Shown piece after piece: positions 47,401-57,200 of a stretch of DNA of 64,000 nt. The position numbers and the translations under genes are program-made. The stretch comes from Phoronis australis (lineage: Eukaryota; Phoronida; Phoronidae). How positions within the stretch are numbered: the stretch's first letter is position 1; each line of letters starts with the position of its first letter. The notes under the pieces were generated by a model, which saw nothing but the letters and a program-made list of their open reading frames with translations, was not told where the DNA came from and did not search any database. The stretch spans positions 62,001 through 126,000 of the forward strand of contig NMRA01000291.1 of the NCBI GenBank assembly GCA_002633005.1. The letters run 5' to 3'.

Positions 47401-50400
47401 GCCAAGAAGCGCGCTAGGGCATACATATAATATGTGGGCCTGCTCAATGAGATAAATATAACTATATATACAGCTCATTGGGCCTGTTACTCTGGCAAAT
47501 GAACACTGATGACACGCACGCGCTCGCTCACTCGGTGCACACCTGTTGACTCACTTCAATACAAACGTCACGTAACAACATATGTGTTCGCCCAGATTTG
47601 TCTCGTTGCGGGGTGCGATCTAGCGCAGATTTTTACTTAATTTGCTTTTGGCCCGACTCCGAGTCCATCGGAACTTAGAATCTTAGGAAAGGCTATTTGG
47701 AAAACTTAAGGAGGATTTCAGGTAATTTGAGTCGAAACTATTTTTACTCAAGAATTCAAGTTGTCCTATCGACGATTGCAAAGCAGCGACGCATCACTGA
47801 GTCGGCAAGTTTTCGCCCTGGGATTTCAGCACATTTTTTAAAAAGATCGTAATTTAACAACAGAGTTTGATAGCAATGCACCACAGTTTTGTAGACAGTC
47901 TGTCATAGGTTACACATACGTCACAGCAAGTAAATTTGATGAATCCTAGCTTCCGAGATTTCACCCGTTTCGGAGACCGGGTTTTAACCGCCGTAGGCTA
48001 CAAAAAGCGTCCCCCTGGGCGCTTATTAGGGCGAATACGTTAGCCCTAATAGAGGGTGACATCAGTGCACGAAACGATGATTTTTATAGGAACTAGCAGC
48101 AAGTTTGTGGTGACTGGCTCCAACGGCCGGGTGACTGAACTTCGGGCTGGGCGAGTAGATTTTCTGGCTCCGGCACTCGCCCAGCTGGAGAGCAGGGTTT
48201 TTCAAGACTAAAAGCCTGGGTATATCCCTGACTTCCACACTTTTCCAAAAGAGGGAAAACTACGAAGGAATGGCTGAGGAGGGTAAAAGTCTAGTTGCCG
48301 TGCGTATTGGTATGTTTTTTGGAGATCGATTCAATATCAGACAACTTGATTTTTGGTAACGTTGATAAGTCTTTTGACCACACACCACCTTGCAGGACGA
48401 TGCCATGTTTGTCAAGGCGCCTCGTTTTCGATCAACACGACAGCAGCGCCCCGCGTTCGTGAAATAGGTGAATACCACGGCCAGGTGTTAGGGAATCTTT
48501 ATTTACATTTACATTATTCAAATAATGATTGTCAATGTAAAACTTCTGCGGTGACAGTTCTGTGGCCATAGCGGAACCCAGTGTCTTCGCGGCCCCCGAC
48601 GACTAGTAAGTAGATTTGCAGTTTCGTGGCCAATTCACCAAAATAATCACGTGCACTTTACTTCTTTGGTTCACTAGTATTTCTTGACTGGAAGTTTAGT
48701 TTCCAACTTTGGATGGTTTATGTTCGTGATGTCTGATCGGCTTCCGAGCCACTAGCTGGGATAACGAGTGGTACCGCCTGCCGCGACGGGCCCGATCGGG
48801 TTCCCAGCCACTGGCCAGGATAATAATCGTTTTGTGTGTTTAGAACTAAAAAATAACAAGGCTAAACAACACAGATCTAGGTTCTCCTGTATCTCATGGA
48901 AAAATACTTAGAATTTATCTCCAAACAGACCCCAAACTCCTGTTACGGACCTTATTAGCCTACCAAACTACCGCTACGGTGTGTCCACACACCAATAAAT
49001 CCGGAACAGCGAAATAAAACAACATGTTTTTATAAGAACTCGGTGTATTTTTAAGGGTTTTACATCGACGTTTGATGATTTATTGGTGTTAAACGACGAA
49101 TTTAAGCAATAAGCTGACACCAGTAACCCGTGTTGTGAACTGCTGAACAGATTGCGTGTGAAACCAATTACGTCATTGGATAATTTCAACACCTCCGTCT
49201 GCCGTCAGGTGTCAGGTAACGCAACCGTACGTGCCCTTATGGAGTAGAACTACTCGATCTAAATTAATACAAATTAGGTTGTTTTTGGGGTGGCATGCTC
49301 CTTTAACGTAAGTAAAATAATCATTTCTAACACAATAAGCATCAAGTACTATTACAGGATATACTGAAAACGAACCTACCAGCAGATGGTTTTATTCCAG
49401 CGAGGGTTTTTCGCTCCATTGTGAGCTGTGGGTGTTTCAAAAACAGCATGACCAACACGGAATCGACAGTAAGGGTCCATCTTGGTAATGCCATAGTTTT
49501 TCGCAAGCTTGGCCTGAAATTCAGGTAGAATTACATCCAAATTCTACACATGTAAACTCGGCACCACAGTGTGGGAATTCCAAATACCATGATTGAGAAC
49601 TATTAGTTTTATTTTTCCAATATCAACTTGAAATAATCGTGACTTTGGTAACATGGTTTTTAGTTAATAATAGTCCAATTGTAAGCAAGTTCAAATGTGA
49701 AAATCCATGGCTCCACTTTTTCCTACTCATGAACACTGGCCCAATCTGAACAGGAGCCTTGAAAACAAGAGTAATACACGTGTAATGCAATGTGTTGAAA
49801 TGCATTGCAAACCGTATACTTCTAAGGATGTTAATTAGTATCACTTAATATATAAAATAAAAAGGCACTATGGTGTGCAGCATTAGCCCAATCTGTAGGA
49901 AACAAGGCAAGTGTTGTCGTTTCCTTTGTAGAAACTTTTTTGCCAAACTTCGTGAACATCCATTAACCTGAAGGAACTTGGTAGATATAGAGCCATACAC
50001 AACGAAAAGAAGCCTAAATTGCCACTAGGGGACGCCGCAGCAGCTGGCCTCATCCCAAAATCAACTTCATGTGTACTCTCTCCAACTGGAACACATATTC
50101 TATTGAGTTCTCATCTCAGTAGGAACATATTATGTAAAATTTTTTAATGATCCTTTAAGCGGTTTGACTGATAGAAATGCGCATGTCAACAATAGATACA
50201 AAAATAGTAAAATAGCCACAAGGAGGCTCAGTGTATGTATAATCTGTCTGAAAATGGAAAGCTGACATCATCTCTATAATAGAAACCTATCGGCTTAGTA
50301 ACTTCATGAAAATCTGTCAAGTAACTCCATGGATACAGATGGTAACAGAAACAAAATTTAATTGTCATCATGGAGCAAAGAGGTAGTCATGTCCGTCTGA

Positions 50401-53400
50401 AAATTTGCTTGTGACATCCTCTCCAAGATGTATTAAATTTTCACAAACATCCACCGTAGGATTTTGAAGGTACAGTAGTGGACACCAGACAAAATGGCGG
50501 CGTGAAAATGAGAAGAAATTTTACCATAGGCAGAGTTCTCCCTGTCGCACCATAATTCGGTACATGTAGGATAAACATCGATTGGTTTACACTGTTTGCA
50601 CAATGCCTTCCACTATCCGAGTATCAGACCATTGACTTCGCAGTCGAGCAATTCACTCTCTTCACAACAACTGATCACCCAGTCTTCAAGAACCATGATG
50701 ATGTTGTTAAACAAGATTTTTTGTCATGAGTTTTTTACCAATAAGGAGCACAGATTGGAACTGGAATTGGTAAGGAAGTTCAAAACAGATGAGAACTGTG
50801 TAGACTTAAAATACCTGTGCAACTGTAATGCTTAGTCTTCCTGCTACATTTGATGAATTGACGCCAAAGCCAGCGTACTGGGTCTGCATGTATTGTGCCG
50901 CCTGAGCATCCAGCGCTACCTGGTTTGGGCCAACACCAGTAACACGGAGGAAGTCTTCAGGCAAGTCCCCTACCATGACCTGCAACATAAATTGCGTGGA
51001 CGTGATTTTGTTAACACAAGATTTCCAATGCAAACTTGCTTCCAATTTCATGTTTATTTTTAGCAAATGACAGTATTGCATGTGTGCTGCTGGAAGGCCA
51101 AAAATTGTTTCTGTCCGTGTTCTGGATCCACCACCTGCATGTTGGCAACCTTTCCACCCACCACTTCGAAGACATGTGGACACCTCAGGGTCTTGTGGGT
51201 CTGACCAGAGGTACATCCTAATATGCCATACACATCAGAAGAAAACAAAAGGAAACAGGATAATGGGGAAGTCACGCGTCTACCGGTCACATTGAATAGA
51301 TGCAGCACAGATGAGGGACGAGTCTAACATTGGTTGAGTGCCAATTTTGAAAGATACATTATCTGACTGTACGGCACAACTAGATGTCACATGATTTATA
51401 GGTAACACAAGCACCACGAGATACGACATCATATCCTACCCTCCCCCCAGCACAATCAGTGTAAAAATGACCAGTTGCCAATTAGGACAACTGAACAAAG
51501 GACTGTATTGAAAAATGTTTGATTACAGGGGTATTTGCTTGGGTTGGAAGAAAATACATAGATCAACGACCTCATAAGATGTACTTCTATGCGCAAAAGT
51601 TACTGGCAACATAATTTTGATGGTTTAATCAGTGTGAGGCATACTTTACCAAAAAGATTCATGCCCATGGAGAGCATATGGAATGGCCACCATCTCTACT
51701 GAGCCACATTCAGTTGAGAAGGTGGTACTGTCTAAGGCTAAATCTTTACCAAAAAGATTCATGCCCATGGAGAGCATATGGAATGGCCACCATCTCTACT
51801 GAGCCACATTCAGTTGAGAAGGTGGTACTGTCTAAGGCTAAATCTAAGTTAGTAAATAAGTAAGTAACACAGGTTTATTCCACGTCAGTACGGTTCACAA
51901 ACAGATAAAACATTAGCACTAGTTTGCCATAGAAGTTCAAGAAGAAATATACAACATTTTTTTTAAAAAAAACTATAGTACAGACTCTTACAGATAGTCA
52001 TACCACAGATAGAAAAACAAATGGACAACTTTCTTACAAAAATGTTACCCTACAATACTCGCAAGGAACTCACATGAGTCATCAAAAATGTTAATATGTC
52101 TTACAAAGTCTGATCATTTATGTTACATTATTTGAATAAATTCCACAGCATAGCACCTATTACTATACTAACTCTATGACATCATGACATTTGACAATGA
52201 ATGTAGCTGATTACATTTTTGTCCAGTTCCAGGACTGCATCTATTATAGTCCGATTACCTCTCGTCGTCAGTCTCCAAAGGTCGTCCGCCATCTTGTTTC
52301 GCGTGCAGCGCTGCCACGCGGGACTTAGCGTTCCAATTTGGAACGCTCGTCTGCACGTTAGGTACTAACCTCTCGGGAGAAACACGCATGGAAGAACTGA
52401 GACTAAAATTAATGCATTTACCGACTGTTTTTTTGAGACCACTTAAAAACTTGTTGATTTTACTAATGCACTTTTTTGTTCATTTTCAGAAGATATTTTC
52501 GAAATTAAATTTTCTTCAGACGGAACAAAAAGCAACCCAGGGATTGTTTATGCAATGTATCTATTTGTCCCAGGCACTAACCGACATCTGTTAGGCCAAA
52601 GGAAAAACGCAGCAGACAAATGGAACACGCTGGGTGCTTAACAGTTTCGGCCCACGCCTTGGTCATCAAAATATTGTTCACTTGTTTTTTTATTGCAAAA
52701 CACAGTACTGAACTCAACATTTATGTTGAAAATTTTGGTTAAAGCATTTTGAATTTATTTGAAGAAAATTAAAATACTTGAATTGATAGAGAATGGCCAC
52801 CAATAAAGTAAAACATTGACTTTATTTCACTATATTGCATTTGTTACATACAACACAGCATGACATAATCAAAAATAAAAGAAGAGATTGAGCAATAAAA
52901 TTCAAATGCAACTTGGGTATTTATTTATTTATTTATGAATGCAGAAGCCTGTTAAAGATGAGAAAAAATCAAACAATACAATTATGGGTAATTTATTAGA
53001 ACAATTGTATCGAGGTTCAATGATCAACTTCCGCCTACCAAGTCTCAAAGGCTTACAGTTCTGTTTTGGCTGACAAGGTGTTAACAGAGAATGAAGAGAA
53101 ACTGAAAAGAAAAAGAAGGACAGCAGAGATAAGTGATGTTAAGAACAACAAGAGCAAAAAGTCAAATAAAGAGGTCACAAATACAAAATAAGTAAGGTCT
53201 GCCTGGAATAAAACAATTGTGATTTATTTTCCAGAACTGAAATTCTAAATCAATTTTAATCGATTTAAAAATCGATATCATACCAGTAAAACAGTTTGTG
53301 GTTGAAGTAGAGTTGCTGTAAACCACTTTCCACTATTTTCTTGGCCTTTTTCTGTGTGGTTTTCTGTCCTTTCAAAAGGCGGCAGCACATGACGACCATA

Positions 53401-53758
53401 GGTGTCATTATAAAATGGCTGCCGAAAACCAATGCACAGTTGAACAACTCGGCTTAAGTAAAAGAAAACGTTTGAATCAACGAATACTATATATTTGTGA
53501 GAGTTAAATCAAGTCCTATTCAGATCATAACTTTGAAGTGGAATAATTGGGTGAGTAAGACAACAAGCCGGTTTTATGCTTAGGCGGACGACTATAGGGT
53601 TTCGGAGTGTACATTACAACAGTTTCAAGGCTAAAATGATTTATTCGCGACCATTAAACTACTTCTGTTTGAAAGTTTTTGAACCCTTGTTGTGTCATTG
53701 GACATTTGGACAACAAACGAAATACCTGACTTCTTTTCTGGGCAGTTGTGGACGTCAT
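41252..53758 (-). CDS. TOLLIP: Toll-interacting protein, complete, seven exons
   Basis: Joined minus-strand exons 53758-53726, 50979-50815, 49513-49380, 44781-44733, 43780-43628, 42981-42873 and 41472-41252 total 864 nt (287 aa plus stop) with every phase matching. Vertebrate TOLLIP is about 274 aa. Residues 12-66 match the N-terminal Tom1-binding region ([17 protein letters not shown]). Residues 56-180 form a C2 domain ([47 protein letters not shown]). A Pro/Met-rich linker follows. Residues 240-287 form a CUE ubiquitin-binding domain with the MFP motif and ALL C-terminus. In animals TOLLIP is an endosomal adaptor that binds ubiquitin, phosphoinositides and Tom1, and restrains Toll/IL-1 signalling. 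It shares an upstream region with the F-box gene and converges on the LIM gene. Confidence 0.95.
41473..42872 (-). other. TOLLIP intron 6
   Basis: 1.4 kb, AT-rich. No repeat or gene was recognised. Confidence 0.65.
42873..42981 (-). CDS. TOLLIP: TOLLIP exon 6: Pro/Met-rich linker
   Basis: Acceptor GTATTTTCAG, donor CCACCAG|GTATGG, 109 nt. It encodes [17 protein letters not shown] and an [11 protein letters not shown] segment, equivalent to the flexible linker between the C2 and CUE domains of vertebrate TOLLIP. Confidence 0.93.
42982..43627 (-). other. TOLLIP intron 5
   Basis: 646 bp, AT-rich, nothing recognised. Confidence 0.65.
43628..43780 (-). CDS. TOLLIP: TOLLIP exon 5: C2 domain, C-terminal half
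   Basis: Acceptor CTGCTTCTAG, donor TTCTCT|GTAAGT, 153 nt, phase 0. It encodes [32 protein letters not shown] and NLIFSFS, very close to vertebrate TOLLIP. Confidence 0.97.
43781..44732 (-). other. TOLLIP intron 4
   Basis: 952 bp, AT-rich, nothing recognised. Confidence 0.65.
44733..44781 (-). CDS. TOLLIP: TOLLIP exon 4: C2 domain, 49-nt mini-exon
   Basis: Acceptor AATCTTTTCAG, donor GACGAG|GTAAGT. Entry in phase 2 completes a cysteine codon plus one base, giving [16 protein letters not shown]. It matches the C2 strand before the FDER motif. Confidence 0.93.
45213..45430 (+). pseudogene. Broken THAP ORF of Kolobok copy 2
   Basis: The plus-strand frame reads [33 protein letters not shown], then a TAA. 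A segment matching [14 protein letters not shown] follows. It is the homologue of the intact ORF at 1897-2220, now broken by the stop and loss of the final histidine block. Confidence 0.75.
46068..48230. mobile_element. hAT-like element nested in the THAP element
   Basis: CAGGGATATAC at 46068 and GTATATCCCTG ending at 48230 form 11-bp terminal inverted repeats of the CAGNG kind common in hAT elements. Subterminal hairpins built on ACTCGCCCAG / CTGGGCGA lie at both ends (46085-46128 and 48147-48184). The flanks share CTTCC (46063-46067 and 48232-48236), a decayed duplication. No transposase ORF was recognised. Confidence 0.65.
46535..48034. mobile_element. Innermost TIR element of the nest (1.5 kb)
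   Basis: CCTAATAAGCGCCCA at 46536-46550 is the exact reverse complement of 48016-48030. A possible 5-bp target duplication, ATACG, lies outside (46530-46534 and 48035-48039). The interior contains many GAGTTCAAACTCGA-type palindromes near 47090-47170 and ORFs of no recognised family. The superfamily is unassigned. Confidence 0.6.
49380..49513 (-). CDS. TOLLIP: TOLLIP exon 3: C2 domain, N-terminal half
   Basis: Acceptor CTGAATTTCAG, donor CTGCTG|GTAGGT, 134 nt, phase 0 in and phase 2 out. It encodes [34 protein letters not shown] and RWNKTIC. Confidence 0.97.
49514..50814 (-). other. TOLLIP intron 2
   Basis: 1.3 kb, AT-rich. No conserved exon or clear repeat was recognised. Confidence 0.65.
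50815..50979 (-). CDS. TOLLIP: TOLLIP exon 2: Tom1-binding region
   Basis: Acceptor TATGTTGCAG, donor GCACAG|GTATTT, 165 nt, phase 0. It encodes [30 protein letters not shown] and GRLSITVAQ, matching the region before and at the first C2 strand of vertebrate TOLLIP. Confidence 0.97.
50980..53725 (-). other. TOLLIP intron 1
   Basis: 2.7 kb with a 100-bp tandem duplication (51644-51843), a TTTA microsatellite near 52917-52936, and otherwise AT-rich sequence. Confidence 0.65.
51644..51843. repeat. 100-bp tandem duplication, two near-perfect copies
   Basis: The unit starting CTTTACCAAAAAGATTCATG occurs at 51644 and 51744 with essentially no differences. The frame across it stays open, but there is no sign of coding conservation. 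Confidence 0.93.
53726..53758 (-). CDS. TOLLIP: TOLLIP exon 1: start codon, 11 codons
   Basis: On the minus strand AAAATG starts [11 protein letters not shown] and ends at CAG|GTATTT in phase 0, exactly the phase exon 2 needs. The result reads [21 protein letters not shown] and parallels the vertebrate N-terminus ([21 protein letters not shown]). This fixes the start of the gene. Confidence 0.88.
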
Positions 53759-54067
53759 TTTGACTAACTTGTGACGGAGAATAATTTTTTGTCAACACTT
53801 CCGTCTTCGCTTAAGAATGAGCATCCCATAAACTTTTATAATAAAAACAAAACTCTTGTGTCAATTGTAGTTTTTCGAAAAGTGAAGAAAAATGGTATAC
53901 TTTTATTTCTAATTAAAGTTTTAACTCAGTAAAAAATCACTTATAGTGGCATTTAAAGCACAAATTTTGTTTCAAAATTATGTAATTGGCGCTTCCTGTA
54001 AATACCTCGTTCCGGTGTTGCTAGTCAACAGCTTGCCTATGTGAGTGGAGCAGAAATGAACTAAGCG
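53759..54067. promoter_or_regulatory. Shared bidirectional promoter, TOLLIP / F-box gene
   Basis: Only 309 bp separate the two divergent ATGs. ETS-type cores occur at 53797 (ACTTCCG), 53991 (GCTTCCTG) and 54009 (GTTCCGG). An imperfect RFX X-box-like palindrome, GTTGCTAGTCAAC, lies at 54017-54029. No canonical TATA box was placed. The arrangement suggests co-regulation, which is inference. Confidence 0.6.
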
Positions 54068-54232
54068 ATGAGTATCCTTTCAAGCCGCTCAGAGACATCG
54101 TCTTTGGTTGGTGAAAACTATCCGTGGACTTGGCGTGGACATGGAGGCGTGGTGCCTACTGAGGAAAATGTGGAATTCGATCAACAGTTGGATAAACTGT
54201 CTCACTGGCTCGAGGAATGGAATCATAAACAA
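54068..54232 (+). CDS. F-box gene exon 1 (start)
   Basis: ATG at 54068 opens MSILSSRSETSSLVGENYPW and continues to LSHWLEEWNHKQ, with donor CAA|GTAAGA in phase 0 (55 codons). The Trp-rich helical segment near its end links to the next exon. It is the first ATG downstream of the divergent TOLLIP start. Confidence 0.8.
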
Positions 54233-57200
54233 GTAAGAAACTTGAAACCAGATTGTTCAGCATGTTCAGTGCGTTGTTACTGGAGTGATTATTTTTGTGT
54301 TGAAATTGTCATGGATGAATACAGAGCAAACAGTTGAAGAACTTGCAGCTGTGATGATCATGTGTCTTAAAATAAAATTGGCTGGATCAGTGTCTTAGTG
54401 AACAGGCAGTTATCTAGACGTGACCAGGTGGCTAGGCACTTCATATGCTGGAAGCTTTTTGGCAATTTATGCCTCACACTGACTAAAACATTAAAGTCAT
54501 GTCGTTATAAATAAATTTTGCGCATAGAGGGACACCTTAAGAGGCCGTCCATGTATTTCCTTCCAACTCGAAGAAATACTTCCGTTATCAAACTTTTTAT
54601 TCAAGCAGTCCCTCGTTCAGTTGACAAAATTGGTAACTGGCCATTTTTACATTGCGCACGCCAGGGGATGTGACATCATACCACCTGCCGCGCGCAGTGT
54701 TAAAAATGATGCACTTCGATGAGCGGTTGAAATCAGGAATATTTCCACGGCTATACACTTCGCCGTTCTCCGACATGATCTGCAAAAATGTGCTTGATTT
54801 CCAAAACGAGGTCACACGCTTTCTTACCTCCAGGACAAAGAAGAGTGCCATCGCTGTGTAATCAGGGACTTCCCTATTAGTTACTGATGCTAAAAATTGT
54901 CATTCTACTGTTATTTTACTTCTGAATTTGTGGAACAATAATATGCATCGCCTTTCAATGCCACAAAATAGAGCGTCACCTATTGGCCAATTTCTTTCTT
55001 CAGTCAGCTATTCGTCTTCCACAAGTTTGCATGCATGTCGCAATAAATGCTTGAAATTGGTTTCACTTTGTTATAGAGTATTTTCTAACGAGTAAACTGA
55101 ATTTCTGAGAAAATTTTGCTTCGGTGATGTTGTCATCATCATCCTAAAGATATCCGATGCAATATACATGTGCATGACATGAGCGTACAGTTTTCTAGTG
55201 GAAAGCATACTTCCTTCATTCAGGGCTTGGAATTTTCCGAGGAAACGCGGATTTCCGCTTTTTTCAAATGTGCTTTCCGCTTTTTTTATAATATTTCCGC
55301 GTAAAAAAATCGGATTTGATATAAAATTTCCGCGGCAAATTCCTTTCTTACCGCGGTGTTGCAGACGACGTTCACCTCGAAAAGCGGAAGTTGCTCTTTA
55401 TGTTTCGGAGGAACGTAAATTGTCAACATTGCCGGGGCATCTGGGACATCGTGGTGGGATTTTCAATGGCGTCTCGTGTTATTGTTAAGCGCGGCGACAA
55501 ATACTACCGCTCTGCAGCCAAAAATGTGTGGGTTGGGAGTGGACGGACGAGCTAAAAGGATGCAGACGCATGGTACTGATGGTGGTTAGTCCTCCCGATT
55601 TTTGTCGGGGAAAGGTTCACATTGACCATTTCAAGGCTGGTTATCGGGCATGATTTGGGCCGTAAAACTTTCCGCGTTTTTTGTCATTGGTCATTCCAAG
55701 CCCTGTTCATTACAAAAGACAGAGAATGGGAAGAAAATGATGTTTGTTAATGATGTTTGTTAAATTGTTTCTCAATAGCGGATTTGCAGCGACGCCATAT
55801 TGAAATTAGGTTAAAATGGTGCATTGTGGGTGCTGTGGTCAGGATTCCGAAAGCGGCCTTAGTAACAAGCATAATACGCGGTATGAGCGCGAAGAAAACT
55901 TACGGCGGATACACTTGTTGTGTTCCTGGCTGCTTCAAAAACAACAAGAGAGATAAAAATCTGAGTTTGTATGTGTTCCCTGCAAACCAAGAACTTCGTG
56001 AAAAATGGATAAACAACATTAGGAGACCTGGGAGTAAGGGGAAATTTAGCGCATTCAAACGAACGCGGGGCCATCTAGTAGGCAACACGTAGCCCCTCGG
56101 TTGGCCATGTAGGGGCTACAATACTTCCATTCGCTTTCTGTACTCATTTCGTTACTCCAGTGTATTTTAAACGGGCCGTGACCGGATTTGGGTTACCGAT
56201 TTCGAGTTTTCACCTCGTCAAAAATACACTCTACACTTAAAACTATCATTTAAAAAACGCTTACTTTCATCATTGGTCCTTTCTACTTCTATACATATCT
56301 TTAATGAAGCTTAGTTGTGACAATTAAGTTGACTTTGGCGAAGAATTACAACTCCACTTTTTTGGTTGCCGTTAATTTTATCACCGCGTGCGCGATAACT
56401 ACAAAGCATGTCAACTGAATCCCGTGAGTTAGGCGCAAGGTTAGACTGAGCGAAGCGCGTGACGCTAGCGCGCGACACTTGTAAAATAGCATGAGAAGGT
56501 ATCGGGTGAAACTTGTAAGATGTGTGTTCCTTGGACTTTTTATTCGTCAACATGCGTAATTTCACGTAACTTCCTCAAAATGGCACCCGGTAACCGTGAC
56601 TGAGAGAAACTCGAACAAACCGCAACAGATTTTCATCGATTCGTTCAAGTTTTGCTGACTAAATTGTATCCAGAGTCGTGGTATGTGTTAATTATAACTC
56701 CGTGTTCCTATATGTATGCCGGGTTCATTTGATTTTATTTGCTGTATTTTGAAATGAGTAACTTTTTGTGAGGATGTACTATCGCCCCTGAATGCCTGCG
56801 GCATCCAGTGTGATGTAATTGCCTAGGGGCCATCGTGTGCATGTGCAGCGAACATTTTCCTGGTGGAAAAAAGACTGATGAGAACAACATTCCGACGGAG
56901 TTTTCACTTAAAATTAACGTCTCTACCATATCCACGACGAAAGCTACAAAAGTTAAGCAACCCAAGAACTCTCAACTTGTCTGAAACAGGAGGAGATTTC
57001 GAAATCAACGCCGATAACCCCAATACTGAACACGGCGACAGTCGTGCTCTCGGTCACACGGTCACTGATCATAGCTACGCTGTGTTTACAAACGAGAGAG
57101 AGGCCTTGCTTGGTATTATAAAGCAAAAAATGAAACATGGTTTTTAGTTTGCAAATCACTCCAAATGCACACACTATCCAGCCTGCTCAAGACATGCCTG

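Larger units (their letters stand above)
46005..48300 (+). pseudogene. THAP domain split by a nested insertion
   Basis: The left part at about 46005-46067 reads [11 protein letters not shown]...SSVSF, with the second cysteine replaced by arginine. The right part from about 48232 reads [12 protein letters not shown], followed in another frame by WLRRVK, the next THAP helix. Between them lies the insertion at 46068-48230. It is a fossil finger with at least one frameshift and no recognised C-terminal C-x2-H block. Confidence 0.55.
45903..48472 (+). mobile_element. TA-flanked THAP element nested in Kolobok copy 2
   Basis: Terminal inverted repeats TTCACCTATTTCACGAA (plus A/C then GCG) at 45903 and its reverse complement ending at 48472 are flanked by TA on each side (45901-45902, 48473-48474). 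The sequence outside realigns with Kolobok copy 1 near 1500. Size is 2570 bp. Just inside the left end is the start of a THAP domain ([10 protein letters not shown]), which resumes near 48231 after another insertion. The superfamily is not assigned; short-TSD THAP-bearing families such as ISL2EU are one possibility. Confidence 0.75.
45045..49306 (+). mobile_element. Kolobok-like transposon copy 2, hosting nested insertions
   Basis: TTAA at 45045-45048 and 49303-49306 flanks AGGAGAATGCCACCC and its near reverse complement GGGTGGCATGCTCCT. Orientation is opposite to the copy at 641-2384. The two copies align at both ends. Copy 2 has an extra block between 45903 and 48472, which is itself a TIR element. 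A THAP domain on the plus strand (about 45213-45400) is interrupted by a stop. It is therefore inactive and sits wholly inside a TOLLIP intron. Confidence 0.85.
44782..49379 (-). other. TOLLIP intron 3, mostly nested transposons
   Basis: 4.6 kb. Almost all of it (45045-49306) is the Kolobok-like element and its nested insertions. The remaining flanks are AT-rich with no exon. Confidence 0.85.

Noticed and set aside
52259-52292. Minus-strand ATG exon ([11 protein letters not shown]) as TOLLIP exon 1
   Set aside because: Its donor is in phase 1, which gives a stop when joined to exon 2. The exon at 53726-53758 fits in phase and in sequence.
56076-56825. Reading the block between THAP halves as an ordinary GT-AG intron
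   Set aside because: GTAGGC...CCTAG splicing shifts the THAP frame, whereas counting the flanking 9-bp repeat once restores it.
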